In this document: piece by piece, positions 53,401 through 64,000 of the stretch
Layout: each line of letters starts with the position of its first letter
How positions within the stretch are numbered: the first letter of the stretch is position 1
NCBI GenBank assembly: GCA_008360975.2
Contig: CM039196.1
Coordinates: 9,218,263 to 9,282,262, forward strand
Source of the DNA: Lichenostomus cassidix
Lineage: Eukaryota > Chordata > Aves > Passeriformes > Meliphagidae
DNA: 64,000 nt
Direction: 5' to 3'
Position numbers and translations under genes: made by a program
Notes under the pieces: model-generated
What the model saw: the letters and a program-made list of their open reading frames with translations, nothing else
Told to the model about the DNA's origin: nothing
Databases searched by the model: none

Positions 53401-56400
53401 AAACCAAAACAAAACACCACTGTTATGTACTATAAATGACTCCTTTGTCTTCTCCAAAATTTAACTTGTTTACATGCCCTGCAGCCATACTGAGAGAACA
53501 GAATAAATGGCAATTCCTCTTTGGGCCTATTTGAAAAAAAAATCAGGAAAGGGAGGATGAGAGTGGCCAGAGGGTTATGAGAAGGAAGAGATGAGCGCTC
53601 AGATAAAAAGCAGCCCAAGGGAAGATTACAAGTTCTCAGAAAAACAGATCAATAATGACGTTAACTATGCAGCTGCAAATGCAACTATTTGCATTTTGAA
53701 AACATTTCCCCCAACTACTTCACTAGGCCCAGGGTATCTAGAACACTCTCTGCAATACATAAATCCCCTTTGAAAAGGCAGTGTTTTAATGAAAAAGTCG
53801 ATATCCTGAGGATGCCACTGTATTTTTCAGTATAGAACTACTCAAAGCCCCAGCTTACCTTCCCCTCCTATTGCTCACTAAGATTCGAGGATCTGAGACT
53901 GTTCTAATTTGCAAGTGACTCCCCAACAACTTGCCACTGATTTTGCCTCCTCCCTTTTCCCTCCCTAGACCTTTCACCCTGTGGTTCCCCTGGGAAAACC
54001 ATGACGAATTTCCACGTGGAAATTTCAGTCTCAGTGTTAGGTAGTCTCTTTTTGTTGTTGTTGATGGCCTTTCCTCTCCACCCTCTTTCTCTTCACCACA
54101 TTGAGACTTTTGACAAGGTCAAACAATTCATCTTTGTTTCTATATTTATATCTGGGAAGCTCCCTCTAGTAGCACGACAGCATTTCAGCTCAGACAGCTT
54201 GACAAAAACAATGGACAAGAAAGCTCCTGGTACAGCAACCTGGCCTGCTTAAACATAATGAATTTTTTTTTAAATTAGAGCATCCCAAGCGTTAAGACAA
54301 AATAAGCACCTGTAGACCAGAATAAATACTTCTTAATGGCTGCACAAAATCAAAGCTGTTCTAGACAACACTGTACATTATCTCAGCAGCTTATGGACAC
54401 AAAGTGCCTTTGTTGTGTTTCACACTCAGGATTGCAGTGCAGCAGTAAAGGCCATCACCAAAGTAGACATGAAGTGTGAATGCAATGAATGAGGGATGAC
54501 TGGGGCAAAGAAAGTCAATAAACATTAACTAGAAGGAATAAAGCCAAGGGCCAGTGAAAGCAGCTCTGGCTGGGTGAATATATTGGTGAATATATTAACA
54601 ACTATTGAAACATGTGGACACAAAGAAGTGAAACCTGAACACTGATCGTATTTCTTGGCTGTATGATGATAAAGTGATCAAGAGAATTGAGAGAATTTAG
54701 CAAGGAAATCCTGAAAAGGAGGGAATTGCAAGAAAGTAAAAACAAAAATTAAGATGACTGATTAAAAAAATTGCTATTAAGTATTTGAAAGCAAGTACAA
54801 AGAATAGGAAAGAAAAAAGTACATCTCCCAACACGAGGGAGGTAGAGGGAATGCTACTGCAGCAGTTGTTACAGACAGATGGAAAGTTGAGTTAAATCAA
54901 ACAGTGGTTTCTCTGGGCTCAAGCTATTGTGTCTGCTCTGTGCAACAAGGGTTTGCTTATGGAACAGTGCTGATGGTGTCCCACTGTCCCAAGGAGCACT
55001 GGGATCCGTTGAGTTAAAGCTACATGCAGGTGCTTGTGACAGGCAGTGTGACCTTAAGTCTTCACCTCCAATTCACTACTCTTCCTCTGAAACTGTACCT
55101 CCCAAATTGGGATTTTATACTGATTTCCACAGCAACCCAGAATTTAGATGGGCACATGGTGACTGTGACCAGTCTGGGGATCCCAATTTCATGCACTCAG
55201 GCCATGGAGTTTCTTTTCATGAAAAATAAAGTTGTCTTTGAAACATCTTGACTTTCACAAGCCATTTCAAAAGATGGTTGGGAGGTGTGGCTAAAGGAAT
55301 TCTGGATGTGATTTACAGTCATCTGAGACTGCTTTAATCTGTTTCCTTGGGAGCAGTTCACTAGTGGGTTCCTTACTGCCTGGCATTCCATAAGGTGTGG
55401 AGAATTCCCAGACGTATTCCTACTGTTGTCCAACCTTCCAAAACCTTTCTTTCAATACCTGTAACCTACAATCCAAACCCCAGCAATGCTTGTCAAGAGG
55501 GCTGATGCTGGTGATGGAGGAGCTGGGCCTCCTTCTCAGCATCCCTCCAACAGAGTCCTTTGCCAGAGCAATAGTGTAGGTGTCCTTTATCACATCCTTC
55601 TGTAGGAACAGTATAAATGGGCTGGAGTTGTTCTTTGACAAATATCTTTTGTTCCTCCAGGGAACAATATAGGGTTGGTTGGGTTTTTTCCACTGTGAAA
55701 CTCCAACTTCCCCATGCAGTGACACACAGAGCCACAGCTTCAAAGAACATTATTTCACTTTCCTTTCCTGCTTTGCCTTTCTGGCACAAGGAGAAATCCT
55801 TGTTTGTAAAAAGTTGTTAGCTTTCAAAGTGTATTGCCTGAAACTGGTTTCCCTTATTTATTTGAATTCTCATAGAAACTGACCTCCAAACATAGTAGAG
55901 ATAGTAAAGCTGTACTAGTAGCACCCCCAAGGCATTTCTTTGCTTTGGCATCATAATGTGGGTCCTAATAAGTCAGTAACATAAGAAGTTATTCAATGTT
56001 AGCAAAACCTCAGAAATATGTACAACAGAATAATCTCTATAATAGAATCATGTTTTTCACCCAATTATCAAACTGAGGGATTTCTCCTATGCACTACCAA
56101 GGGTCATTAAAATCTCTTTCCCACTTGTCTCTATGGTGGAGATTCATTTGAAATTACCTTGATGGCTCTTATCCACAAAACTTCCTTATCTAACCATATA
56201 TGAATCACTTTGAAAGGAGCCACATTTCTCTTAGCAACCAAAGAATCAGTCTTAGCAACAAGACAGCTGGAGAATCTTGTTTTCACATAGTTACTCGTGG
56301 ACAGTACGTTCTGCTTTCCTCTGGCATTGCTGTTGCAGTGTTGACTTAGTAAATGGTAAGAAATGGTACAAATCAGACTCTTGCTCATAGCAAAGACATC

Positions 56401-57019
56401 ACTTGCAGGGCAAATGATGATCTCTCTGCCTCTGATGTTATATTTTAGGAACCAGTGCAAAAGTACTGACTGCTGGAAAGTTCAGAATTTAAATTTTTGC
56501 CATGATAGAACTACTACAAAGAAATGTGTGAGGAAGCTGACAGTTCCCAAAATCTTGACTTCCTCCCCCCAGAAACCACAGTGGAGAATCAAAGAATGAG
56601 CTCTAAAGGCTCACATCTCTACCTCTGTTAGCATCTGTTCATGTTAAGAACCGTTAGAAAGGCTGGATAGAAAGTGACTTTGTAATGTGTGCACATTTCC
56701 TGTATTTTCTTTGCAAGGATAATTTTGGGATAAATATTATAGTGGGAGAAACTGGGAATATCAGAGCAATTGTCATGTTGGTTATTACCTGGTCGTGATT
56801 TCTTTACAGGAGTGTTGGAGATGCTTCCTGAGGAAGCAATGCTAAGATGACATTCATAAACAGGGCAGTGTTGGAGTAGTTTCCATCTCACGATCCCACT
56901 TCTGTGCACGGAAATGAGTTCCCACATGTACTTTGATCCTCTGAAGAAATTCTATGTGCAGGTAGCAATAGTAACTGCACTCAGCCCCCTGCCCATGTTC
57001 CTACCCTGTCTCCTCTCAG
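44460..57019. other. Gene-free interval, presumed RSPH14 intron on plus strand
   Basis: AT-rich sequence between the GNAZ promoter and the first RSPH14 exon found here. I looked for ARM/HEAT-like open stretches ending in phase-1 donors and found none convincing. It contains a perfect 12-bp tandem pair at 54573-54596 and a weak candidate minus-strand exon at 46338-46458. No recognisable transposon. Confidence 0.6.
46338..46458 (-). other. Weak candidate minus-strand exon
   Basis: 121 nt bounded by CCCACACAG and CAACAG|GTAAATG, open in one frame (KAAVNRQGFG to GCCTST). The pyrimidine tract is poor and the peptide is not recognised. It lies 2 kb upstream of the GNAZ island, so it could be an alternative 5' exon or chance. 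Confidence 0.15.
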
Positions 57020-57245
57020 GGGCTGGTGGTGTCCTGCGGGCTGGTTTGATTCCCCCACTTGTCCTGAAGCTGAAGACGGAGTTGGATGAGATCCAGGAGC
57101 TAATCCTTGAAACACTCTCCAACTGTCTCCGTGTGGAGGTGTCTGAAGCCCTGGCAGCTGGTGCTGTTACTGTCCTGAAGGAAAAGCTCTCACACCCATC
57201 CACAGCCATCAGGAGCAAAGCAGCCTGGGTCCTGTTAGAAATCAG
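57020..57245 (+). CDS. RSPH14: RSPH14 exon, ARM/HEAT repeats (third from last)
   Basis: A strong acceptor, ccctgtctcctctcag, precedes a 226-nt exon ending ATCAG|GTAAAC. It begins in phase 1; the missing first base is probably G, giving G-A-G-G-V-L. It encodes RAGLIPPLV, then a helix-rich stretch (DEIQELILETLSNCL) and EALAAGAVTVLKEKL, then IRSKAAWVLLEI. The pattern matches ARM/HEAT repeats of radial spoke head 14, a component of ciliary and flagellar radial spokes. It aligns with the middle of human RSPH14 (EHGLIPSLV and RSKAACAL), as I remember it. It is the first exon of this gene I can find in the window; the N-terminal part is absent. The open frame continues upstream to an ATG at 56914, but that part is intronic. 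Confidence 0.9.
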
Positions 57246-58599
57246 GTAAACCACTCTAATGCTTAAGCCCAAGAAAGCACTAATTCCATGAGTAAATAAA
57301 TGCCATTGATTTACAGCTGTGTTCCACTACACACTGAAGCTGCCACATTTCACATGTAAAGTACTATCAGCCTGAATGCACACATGGGTTAAAAAAAATG
57401 GGATGCATGGAACTCCAAAAATTCCTAACTGCTATAAATCACTGAAGAAAGCAGATGCTGATCAGTCATTCTTTCTCCTTCTGTTTGTTTTCAGTATTGG
57501 CAGTGGAATCAGGATTTTTTTTCCTGGTATAGCATTGCTAGGAAAAAATTCTTGCATGAAAAATCTTGTAGAAAGAGGATTCTGACCACTTTGGAGCTAG
57601 GGAGAAGCTCCCTTATGTTTTTGGAAAACTGCTCTCCCTCAGAAAATGAAAGCTCCTGGGAAACTTTCACTGTAATTGAAGACAGAAATAGTTTTCTGAC
57701 ACAGGCTGCTACATACGTCAGTGATGGATCAGAAAAAGCAATCTTTATATTAAATTTTTGTATCAGAAAATGGATGAAAGGAACAACTTAAGTCCACTGT
57801 CCTGCAATCAGAAAATACAATAAAAGTGTTCAACAGATGTCTAGTTTAAAAAGGTCTACAGATGATGTAGTTTACATATCAACTGGCACAAAACATTTCC
57901 TCATGTCCTATAATGAAGTGAGATCTTGGAGGAAAAGAGAGTATAATTAACATGAGTCATAGAAAGAAAGCAAAATGCAACTGAAATATGGACATCAGCT
58001 ACATTCTAGGTCCCTGCAATAGCTGGGCCACATCGAATATTCTCCTCATTAAAGAGGCTGGAAAGAAAGAGAGAAAGTGACCTGAGAGAAGAATTAATAT
58101 CAGCCCCCTGAGTTAACAGGTTTTAAAATCTTTATAGGCTTCACCAATCAGGTTTATAACTCCACTACAATTAGGACCAGCAACACCCTCAAACCTACAT
58201 CCTGTTACATGCAGCTGCCAATCAGTGTCTAGTGTACCATGGAAAGCTTTTTAAAAATTCCATATATCATCTAAAAATAACCTAAAATATGGTGAAGCTC
58301 ATCCACCCGGGTCAGTGTGGTATCCTCAGGACTGTATCAGCACGTAGGGTCAGTAGCCACCAGGCACAGCCGTGCCCTTGGGTGCCTCAGTGGCTGGGCG
58401 GCAGCACTGCCCTCTGCCTCGCAGCGGGAGGAGTCACCGCAGCGGCAGCACAGCCGGAGTGGGACAGCGCTGGTGGCACCGGGAGGGGACCTGCGGGCTC
58501 CACGCATGGGCAGAGGCCGAGGGGGCTGCACGGGCAGCAGGCACAGTTGCCTTACACAGTTGCAGGCACAGAAGCAGCTTAACCATCTTTTCTACACAG
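57246..58599 (+). other. RSPH14: RSPH14 intron with GC-rich patch
   Basis: 1,354-nt GT-AG intron. Its right part (about 58295-58560) is GC- and CpG-rich and holds overlapping open frames on both strands, which I attribute to composition. The left part is AT-rich and featureless. Confidence 0.8.
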
Positions 58600-58736
58600 T
58601 TCTCATGCAGAGGGGAAAATTGCGGTGTGTAAAGAAGAGGTGATTCCTGTGCTGGTGCACCTGCTGAGAGACACACATCCTGAAGTTCAAGTCAGCGCAA
58701 CAGGAGCACTGATGTTTGCTAATGTTACACCTCAGG
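58600..58736 (+). CDS. RSPH14: RSPH14 exon, ARM/HEAT repeat (penultimate)
   Basis: 137-nt exon between ttttctacacag and CAGG|GTGAGA. Joined to the previous exon, the split codon reads AG|T (Ser). It then encodes SHAEGKIAVCKEEVIPVLV, HLLRDTHPEVQVSATGAL and MFANVTPQ, ending in phase 1. This is one complete ARM-type repeat and matches the human order EGK...V IP.LVELL, then EVRVNAAGAL, as I remember it. It is too short to stand alone as an open frame; splice phase and homology identify it. Confidence 0.92.
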
Positions 58737-59734
58737 GTGAGAGACAGAGGCAATTCTGCTGGGATACCTCCTGGAAATCCAATTCTAGGGCAACTCAGTA
58801 ACAAAACATTTGCCCCACCACCCCGTACTCTCCCAGTCCTCAGTTTCTGACAGTGTTGATGCTCATCAAGAAACTCTAAGATTGGGGTATTTCTTTATAA
58901 CTGTCTTGAGCAACTACTGTTGCTTCCTTACAGTGCCTGGGGGGGACAGGATATTTCACATTTCATTCCCCTGAAGTAGGTCAAGTTATTTATCTGCCTG
59001 ACCTGCACCATTTCCCACCAGAGGGCTGCTCCAGAGGGGGAACATTTTCCATTCAAGTTCAGACCACACAGAGATCGAGGTACCTGTAGCTACGCTGAAT
59101 CACCAGTGCTCAGCAGAGGAGTGCTGCTTTCTGGAAGCGTGCTGGGATTAGAGGCAGCTCCTCTCTCACAGCTGGGAGAGCAATGAATATTAATAAGGTG
59201 TGTAGCTCTCCCAAGTAACTTACATGACACTGAAAATACTAACTGCTAAACTTCCAGTGTGATGAATGAGTAATTAGACATAAAAAATTCTTAATAACAG
59301 CAGTTGTGTTCCAGTCCTCCTCTGCAAACCATCCTCAGGCTTCCAGAGACAGCTCAGGAGTGGATTTCGGTGTTTGAAGTGTCTTTAAAAATGAAAGACT
59401 TGAGGGTGTTCTTAAGGGCATCTAACACACCCCACTCCCCCCTCCAAAAATAGTTTACTCTACCATTTCATGCCTCTTGCATATTCTTAGATAATTTGTT
59501 GGAAATTAAATACTAATGAGCAAGGATAAAGTTAACTATGAAATATTTTTTTCCTTAAAAATAAACAGCTGGGAGCCAACCTTGATCTCCAAATGAAGAG
59601 CATGTTCTGCCTCTGGGCACTGCACCCCCAGGGCTGTTCAGAGCTGTAGTTGGACAGGGAGTGGAAAGTATCAGTCTAAAAGGATGTTGATTAGATGTCA
59701 TAACACATTTCAAAGCCAGATTCTTTCCCTACAG
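58737..59734 (+). other. RSPH14: RSPH14 last intron
   Basis: 998-nt GT-AG intron (GTGAGA to ctttccctacag). No other feature seen. Confidence 0.88.
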
Positions 59735-59994
59735 GGAGATCCTCGGCCATGCGTGCTGGAGCCATTCCACCTTTACTGGAGCTGGTTGCTGAGGGAACCA
59801 GCAAAGCCCGTCTGAATGCAATCAAAACTCTCACCCTGCTGGCTGAGCTGCCAGAGGGCCGCGAGACACTGCTGGGTCACAGGGACACCTTTCAGCAGTG
59901 CCTGAATGATCCCAGCGAGGCCGTGCAAAGAGCTGCCGAGATCGCCATCACCGTCATCGAATGGAAACCCTTCTCCAGCCGGGATCTTTCCTAG
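59735..59994 (+). CDS. RSPH14: RSPH14 last coding exon
   Basis: Acceptor ttctttccctacag. The split codon G|GG (Gly) joins the preceding exon in phase. It encodes MRAGAIPPLLELVAEG, then KARLNAIKTLTLLAELPEGR, then the conserved C-terminus NDPSEAVQRAAEIAITVIEW and a short tail ending RDLS before TAG at 59992-59994. The NDPSEAV, ARIAI-like and VIEWKP segments are the most recognisable parts of the RSPH14 family. The three exons total 623 nt and, with one upstream base, make exactly 208 codons including the stop. No canonical AATAAA lies within about 700 bp downstream; an AATAAT lies near 60156. Confidence 0.95.
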
Positions 59995-62900
59995 AGATCT
60001 ATTGCCCTCTGTTGTTGTCTGTCTGTAAAAGGTACACGATTACATGAGACCTTCAACACCAAAACCGGTGTTGTGTTCCTCACTGACTCTGGATCAGTTC
60101 CTCCTGAAAAGTTGTTTGCCAGCAGTTTCACATCTCTATTGCAGGTCATACACAGAATAATGGAGAAGAAGAAAAGTTGGGAAGTCTGGAGTTCTCCACT
60201 AGATGTCATTTCCTAAGTTACTGAGATTTTTCTATGATACAAGAAACCAACCCTTTTTGTTTTCTTCATAACATTCTCTACTTTCTTTTTTGAATACTCA
60301 GCCTATCAAACATTAATGAATAATTATATTAGAAAGAAAGGTTCATAATTAACCCCTCCAGCAGTCTTGTCTGTACTGACAAATTGATCTAACAGCAAGA
60401 ATTTACATGACTTTTGCTGCCAACATTTTTTGAACATGGGATTAAGAGGGAAGTCAGAAAGCCTTTGCTAGGGTAGCCCTTGGCATAGCTAAGTTGGGAC
60501 CAGACCCCAATGCCCCCAGTGGGAGAGAGTCTGGCCCCTATCTGGAATTGCTTATAATATGGAACAAAAGCACCTCGGCGTTTGAGCTGAAGGGCAGCGG
60601 AAGTGGTGGGAAGTTCAGTAGCATTTTATTCACTGTGAGTTCAAGGCTTGTCACTACAAACACATTGCAAATTTCTGTCTGCAGTTACAAGAGTGTAATT
60701 TAAGGGACATCAGCAGGAGGCCTGGGCAAAGAAATAACACAAATGAGCAGGACAAGCCTGGCCATTCTCAGCCACCAAGGAAGATGTGACAGAGCAGCTG
60801 ACGCAGCTTCACAGCAAGTCCCATTTGTTTTCACTTGGGTTTTGTTCTCACGTGGAAGTTTTATGTCTGGAATTGTAGCTACAAAGAAGCTGCATCAGGT
60901 CTATAAAAGGGGTTATTTGTCAGGGCTGCTTTTCCATTCAAACCCACAGTTACACTGCAAACTGCATTACCCTTACACACAGTATAAACTCTTCCTGTAG
61001 GAGTGATTACAGTTAAAATGTTTCTCTTCCATAATGTAACCAAAGGGTGAATTTCCTCTCCTATAAAGATGTCATTTCAAAGTATTGAGTCAGTTGGATT
61101 CATTCCCTCCAGGCAGGATCTTGGTGGAACTCTGCCTTTTAAACACATAAGGCACTTGTATGTAATGCATATTGGTGCCAGAGTGCATCCAACTCAATAA
61201 GAGAAGCCAGGCAGCTTTAATAACATGCTAAAGGACTAGAGCAGCACAGTGTAGGGTCAGCTGCTCTTACACAACTGCTGCAGGAAAATCTGGTAACAAT
61301 CATCATTTTAGCCCTGTTCCAACATTGTCACAGCTTTCTGCAATAATTCAGATATTGCCCTTCAGTGTGTTCCCAAAATAATTAGCTTGATCAGATGTAG
61401 AAATAAGATCATCCACACTGAGCAGATCATCCGCTGCTCTGAGTAGAAGAAATTCAGCTGACTTGGACGTTAAGTACTGCATTCCAAGTATCTGCCTGGT
61501 CAGTGCTTTAAAGACAATATAACCTGTCCCCAAAAAAGCCTCTACATGGATCAGTGTTCTCATCTTACACAGAGAGTACGGAAACAGAACAAAGCCTCAG
61601 GTGAACTCTGAGATATGGACATTAGTTGAGCCCTCCCATATCAGCTTTTGTCTCAGCAATTCTTTGGCACTGTAACACCTGACAACATGAAACCATCACA
61701 CTCCAATCATGACAGGAATTCCCTTGGGCTGTATTGACCACATGCTGCCCATGCAAACACCAGAATTTAAAGTCTGTGTACAGAACAGCCACAAACCACT
61801 GTTAACTGAGGTTTTCTACTTACAAAGCTGCGTTATTGACAAAAAGGCTGCAACTATAATAATCAAAATGCTCTACCAAGGGTTAATTCCCTGCTTTGGG
61901 ATAAGAGACAAGAGTCCCTAATTCATGAGGCTGGGAATTAATTAGCACTGGAGGTATCAGTAATACAATTGGCTGGATCAAAAACCAGCTGATGAACACT
62001 TCTCATGGACTGAGTTAGCTTTCAGTCAAGAATACTCCATAATGAAGCTTACATGGACTTGATTACAAAAATGCTGAAGGTCTTTTTGAATTGCTTCATA
62101 CACATTATAAATATTTAACATCTCAGGATCTGGCACCTCACACACTCTGATTAAGCTCATTGTTTCAAAGGAAATGCTGTGTGTACAGCACACCTCTGGT
62201 TTTAGCACTGTGCACTCCCCAATGCTCTATGCTTCAATGGTTTTAGCACCAATACAGATTCTTAACATCAATGAAAGCAATTTGCCTTTTTAGCTTGAAG
62301 CCAACCGTTATTAAGGCCCAGATATAATTAATGTGGTCATGAGTCAATACTGGAATTAATGCAGTTACACTCTACAGACTGAGTTTTCAAACCAGTTGCC
62401 CAACAGTCTTCAGCAACACCAGAAGACAAGACAGCTGCATCCATAGAAAACAAGACCTCCCCGTGGAGCCTTGTGGCAGAGCTCAGATTGAAGTTTTTCT
62501 ATCAGTTTCCAGAAGGTTAAGAATGTTACGGCTCTTTGTTCTTGTAACTACACACTCATTTCGCCCATCCCCAAATACTTTCAGAAGGCCAAGGTTTGGA
62601 AACCATTCTGTCCTGATCTGGAAAATGGCAGCTTTTAATTCCATCTCTTCATGCTCCAAAGCAGGGAGTATATTTCTTCCCACCACTACATTTTCTATTA
62701 AAAAAAAATTTTAAGTCACATGGTGAGAGATTTGTCTAAGGACAAAACAGTCTGGGAAACTCAGATTTGGCTAATTACATTAAACCAGAAGGGCAGAGGC
62801 AGCTACACACAAAGCTAATATGCTCAAAGCACAGGACCTATTTTTGGCAAGACAAAATTTGCAATTTGAACAAAACTCATTTCAATAATTTGTTTTAGGA

Positions 62901-64000
62901 TACTTTGCATATAAGCTACATTTTTAAAGTTATAGGCTCCAATACTGTAAACAAAAACACTGCACAGAGTGACAACAAACTCACACTTACCTCAGGCAGA
63001 AGCTCTTCCAGGTACCTTAAGAAAAGTAGGGGAGGTGCTGATCCAGGCAGGCACAGGTGCTCTGGCCTCAACTCTGCCAGGTGAGGAGAGGGTGGGCGCA
63101 GGATCTCAAGAGGAATTATTCTGTCTCACAGCTGCCCATGGTACATGACAAGATAGAATGTTCTTCAGGAGGCACAAAAAGGCCCCCTATTTTATTAATA
63201 ATGACAATAACTTCAGGCACTGGTTATTGAAGTTATTCCACTTAAGGAAGGCCAGGGAGCAGGAGCTGAGGCCCCTGGCAATCCCAGCTGCTGATGGGGC
63301 TCCAATCACTATGATCAGCTGCACCTGAGGAATTCAGCCTTGTGCTGTGTCCTAATTCACCATGGCCAGACAGTCTGCTTAAAACCAAACCGTGGTGACT
63401 GCAGATTTATTCCACAGACCTTTCCTCCCCCAGCATTTCAGTGCATGAGGTTTTCAATAACAAAATAGGAATAAACCCGAATTCTGAGTTCTAAGAACAC
63501 AGTGTTCTCATCATCATTAATGTCAAACATTTGTGAGATACTTGGATACACTTTTGTGGGTGATACAGAAAAACTAAAACATAAATGAACAGTGATAACT
63601 CTTTTTCAGGATTTTCCCTAAGAACTACGTAGTAATTCTTAAATGGAAGATTTTGTTTAGTGTGTGTTCTTTACAGAGCAGCATCACAATTAGCTGACAG
63701 TGCTACAAAGTGCATATATTTTATTCACTTAAAAAAAAATCTGTATATATAACTGAAGTCCATTAAAATAAGCTTTAACCCTGTATCTTATCTGACAGGA
63801 TAAGCTAGGATGTCTCAAGATCCCCTGAAACAGAGCTGTGTTATGCTGTACATGCCATGCAGGTACTTTGTGCCATGAGCCAGAGATTTATTTGGAGTCT
63901 CACCACTAAGCAGAAGTATTTCAAATGCACAGTCAAAGATGGGGGACAGGTGTGTGTTCACAGTTCCCATCTCTAAAGCATGAGATATGCCCAGGACAGT
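59995..64000. other. Region downstream of RSPH14, no assigned gene
   Basis: The first few hundred bases are presumably RSPH14 3' UTR. Beyond that I recognise no gene or transposon. One candidate minus-strand exon lies at 62991-63073. Minus-strand open stretches at 62026-62208 and 62485-62700 look somewhat protein-like but lack compatible splice structure. Confidence 0.5.
62991..63073 (-). other. Candidate coding exon of an unidentified minus-strand gene
   Basis: 83 nt with a pyrimidine-rich acceptor (cccaccctctcctcacctggcag) and a perfect donor, GAG|GTAAGT. It is open only in the frame beginning LRPEHLCLPG and ending FLRYLEELLPE, entering with two bases of a split codon and ending in phase 0. 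It is GC-rich relative to its surroundings. I do not recognise the protein and found no compatible neighbouring exon, so chance is a real alternative. Confidence 0.25.

Noticed and set aside
56914..57019. ATG-initiated extension of the RSPH14 exon upstream of 57020
   Set aside because: A strong pyrimidine-tract acceptor lies at 57019, and homology to RSPH14 begins exactly after it. The upstream part is intronic.

Overview
The window looks like bird (avian/sauropsid) nuclear DNA. It is AT-rich and intron-dominated, the recognisable mobile elements are degraded CR1 LINE fragments, and overall repeat density is low. Two conserved vertebrate genes can be supported. GNAZ (G protein alpha-z) is complete on the minus strand. 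The last three coding exons of RSPH14 (formerly RTDR1, a radial-spoke-head protein) are on the plus strand. The same antisense pair overlaps in human, where GNAZ lies within RSPH14, so this is a conserved nested arrangement.

Layout, left to right. 1-2660: gene-free flank. About 2665-3668: likely GNAZ 3' UTR. 3669-4013: last GNAZ coding exon. 4014-23216: 19.2-kb GNAZ intron 2, holding CR1 fragments, a near-identical copy of about 250 bp of the 3'-UTR region, and a 46-bp repeat pair. 23217-23939: first GNAZ coding exon. About 24045-43746: GNAZ intron 1, with a 1.3-kb purine-rich tract and a small CpG-dense cluster. About 43747-44400: GNAZ noncoding first exon and CpG-island promoter. 44460-57019: gene-free by my reading. 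57020-59994: three RSPH14 exons with clean splice sites, ending at a stop codon. 59995-64000: no assignable gene, but one well-formed candidate minus-strand exon.

How the genes relate: the two GNAZ coding exons (241 + 114 codons) join in frame to a 355-residue protein with all G-alpha motifs. The three RSPH14 exons join in frame to about 207 residues of ARM/HEAT-type repeats. I could not find the RSPH14 N-terminal exons; they should lie left of the window or be hidden in the GNAZ introns. The gene products are not known to act together; the link is positional (antisense, nested).

I found no convincing undescribed system. The items most worth checking are the 3'-UTR segment duplicated into its own gene's intron, the purine-rich tract, the CpG-dense cluster near 32.8 kb, and the candidate exon at 63.0 kb.
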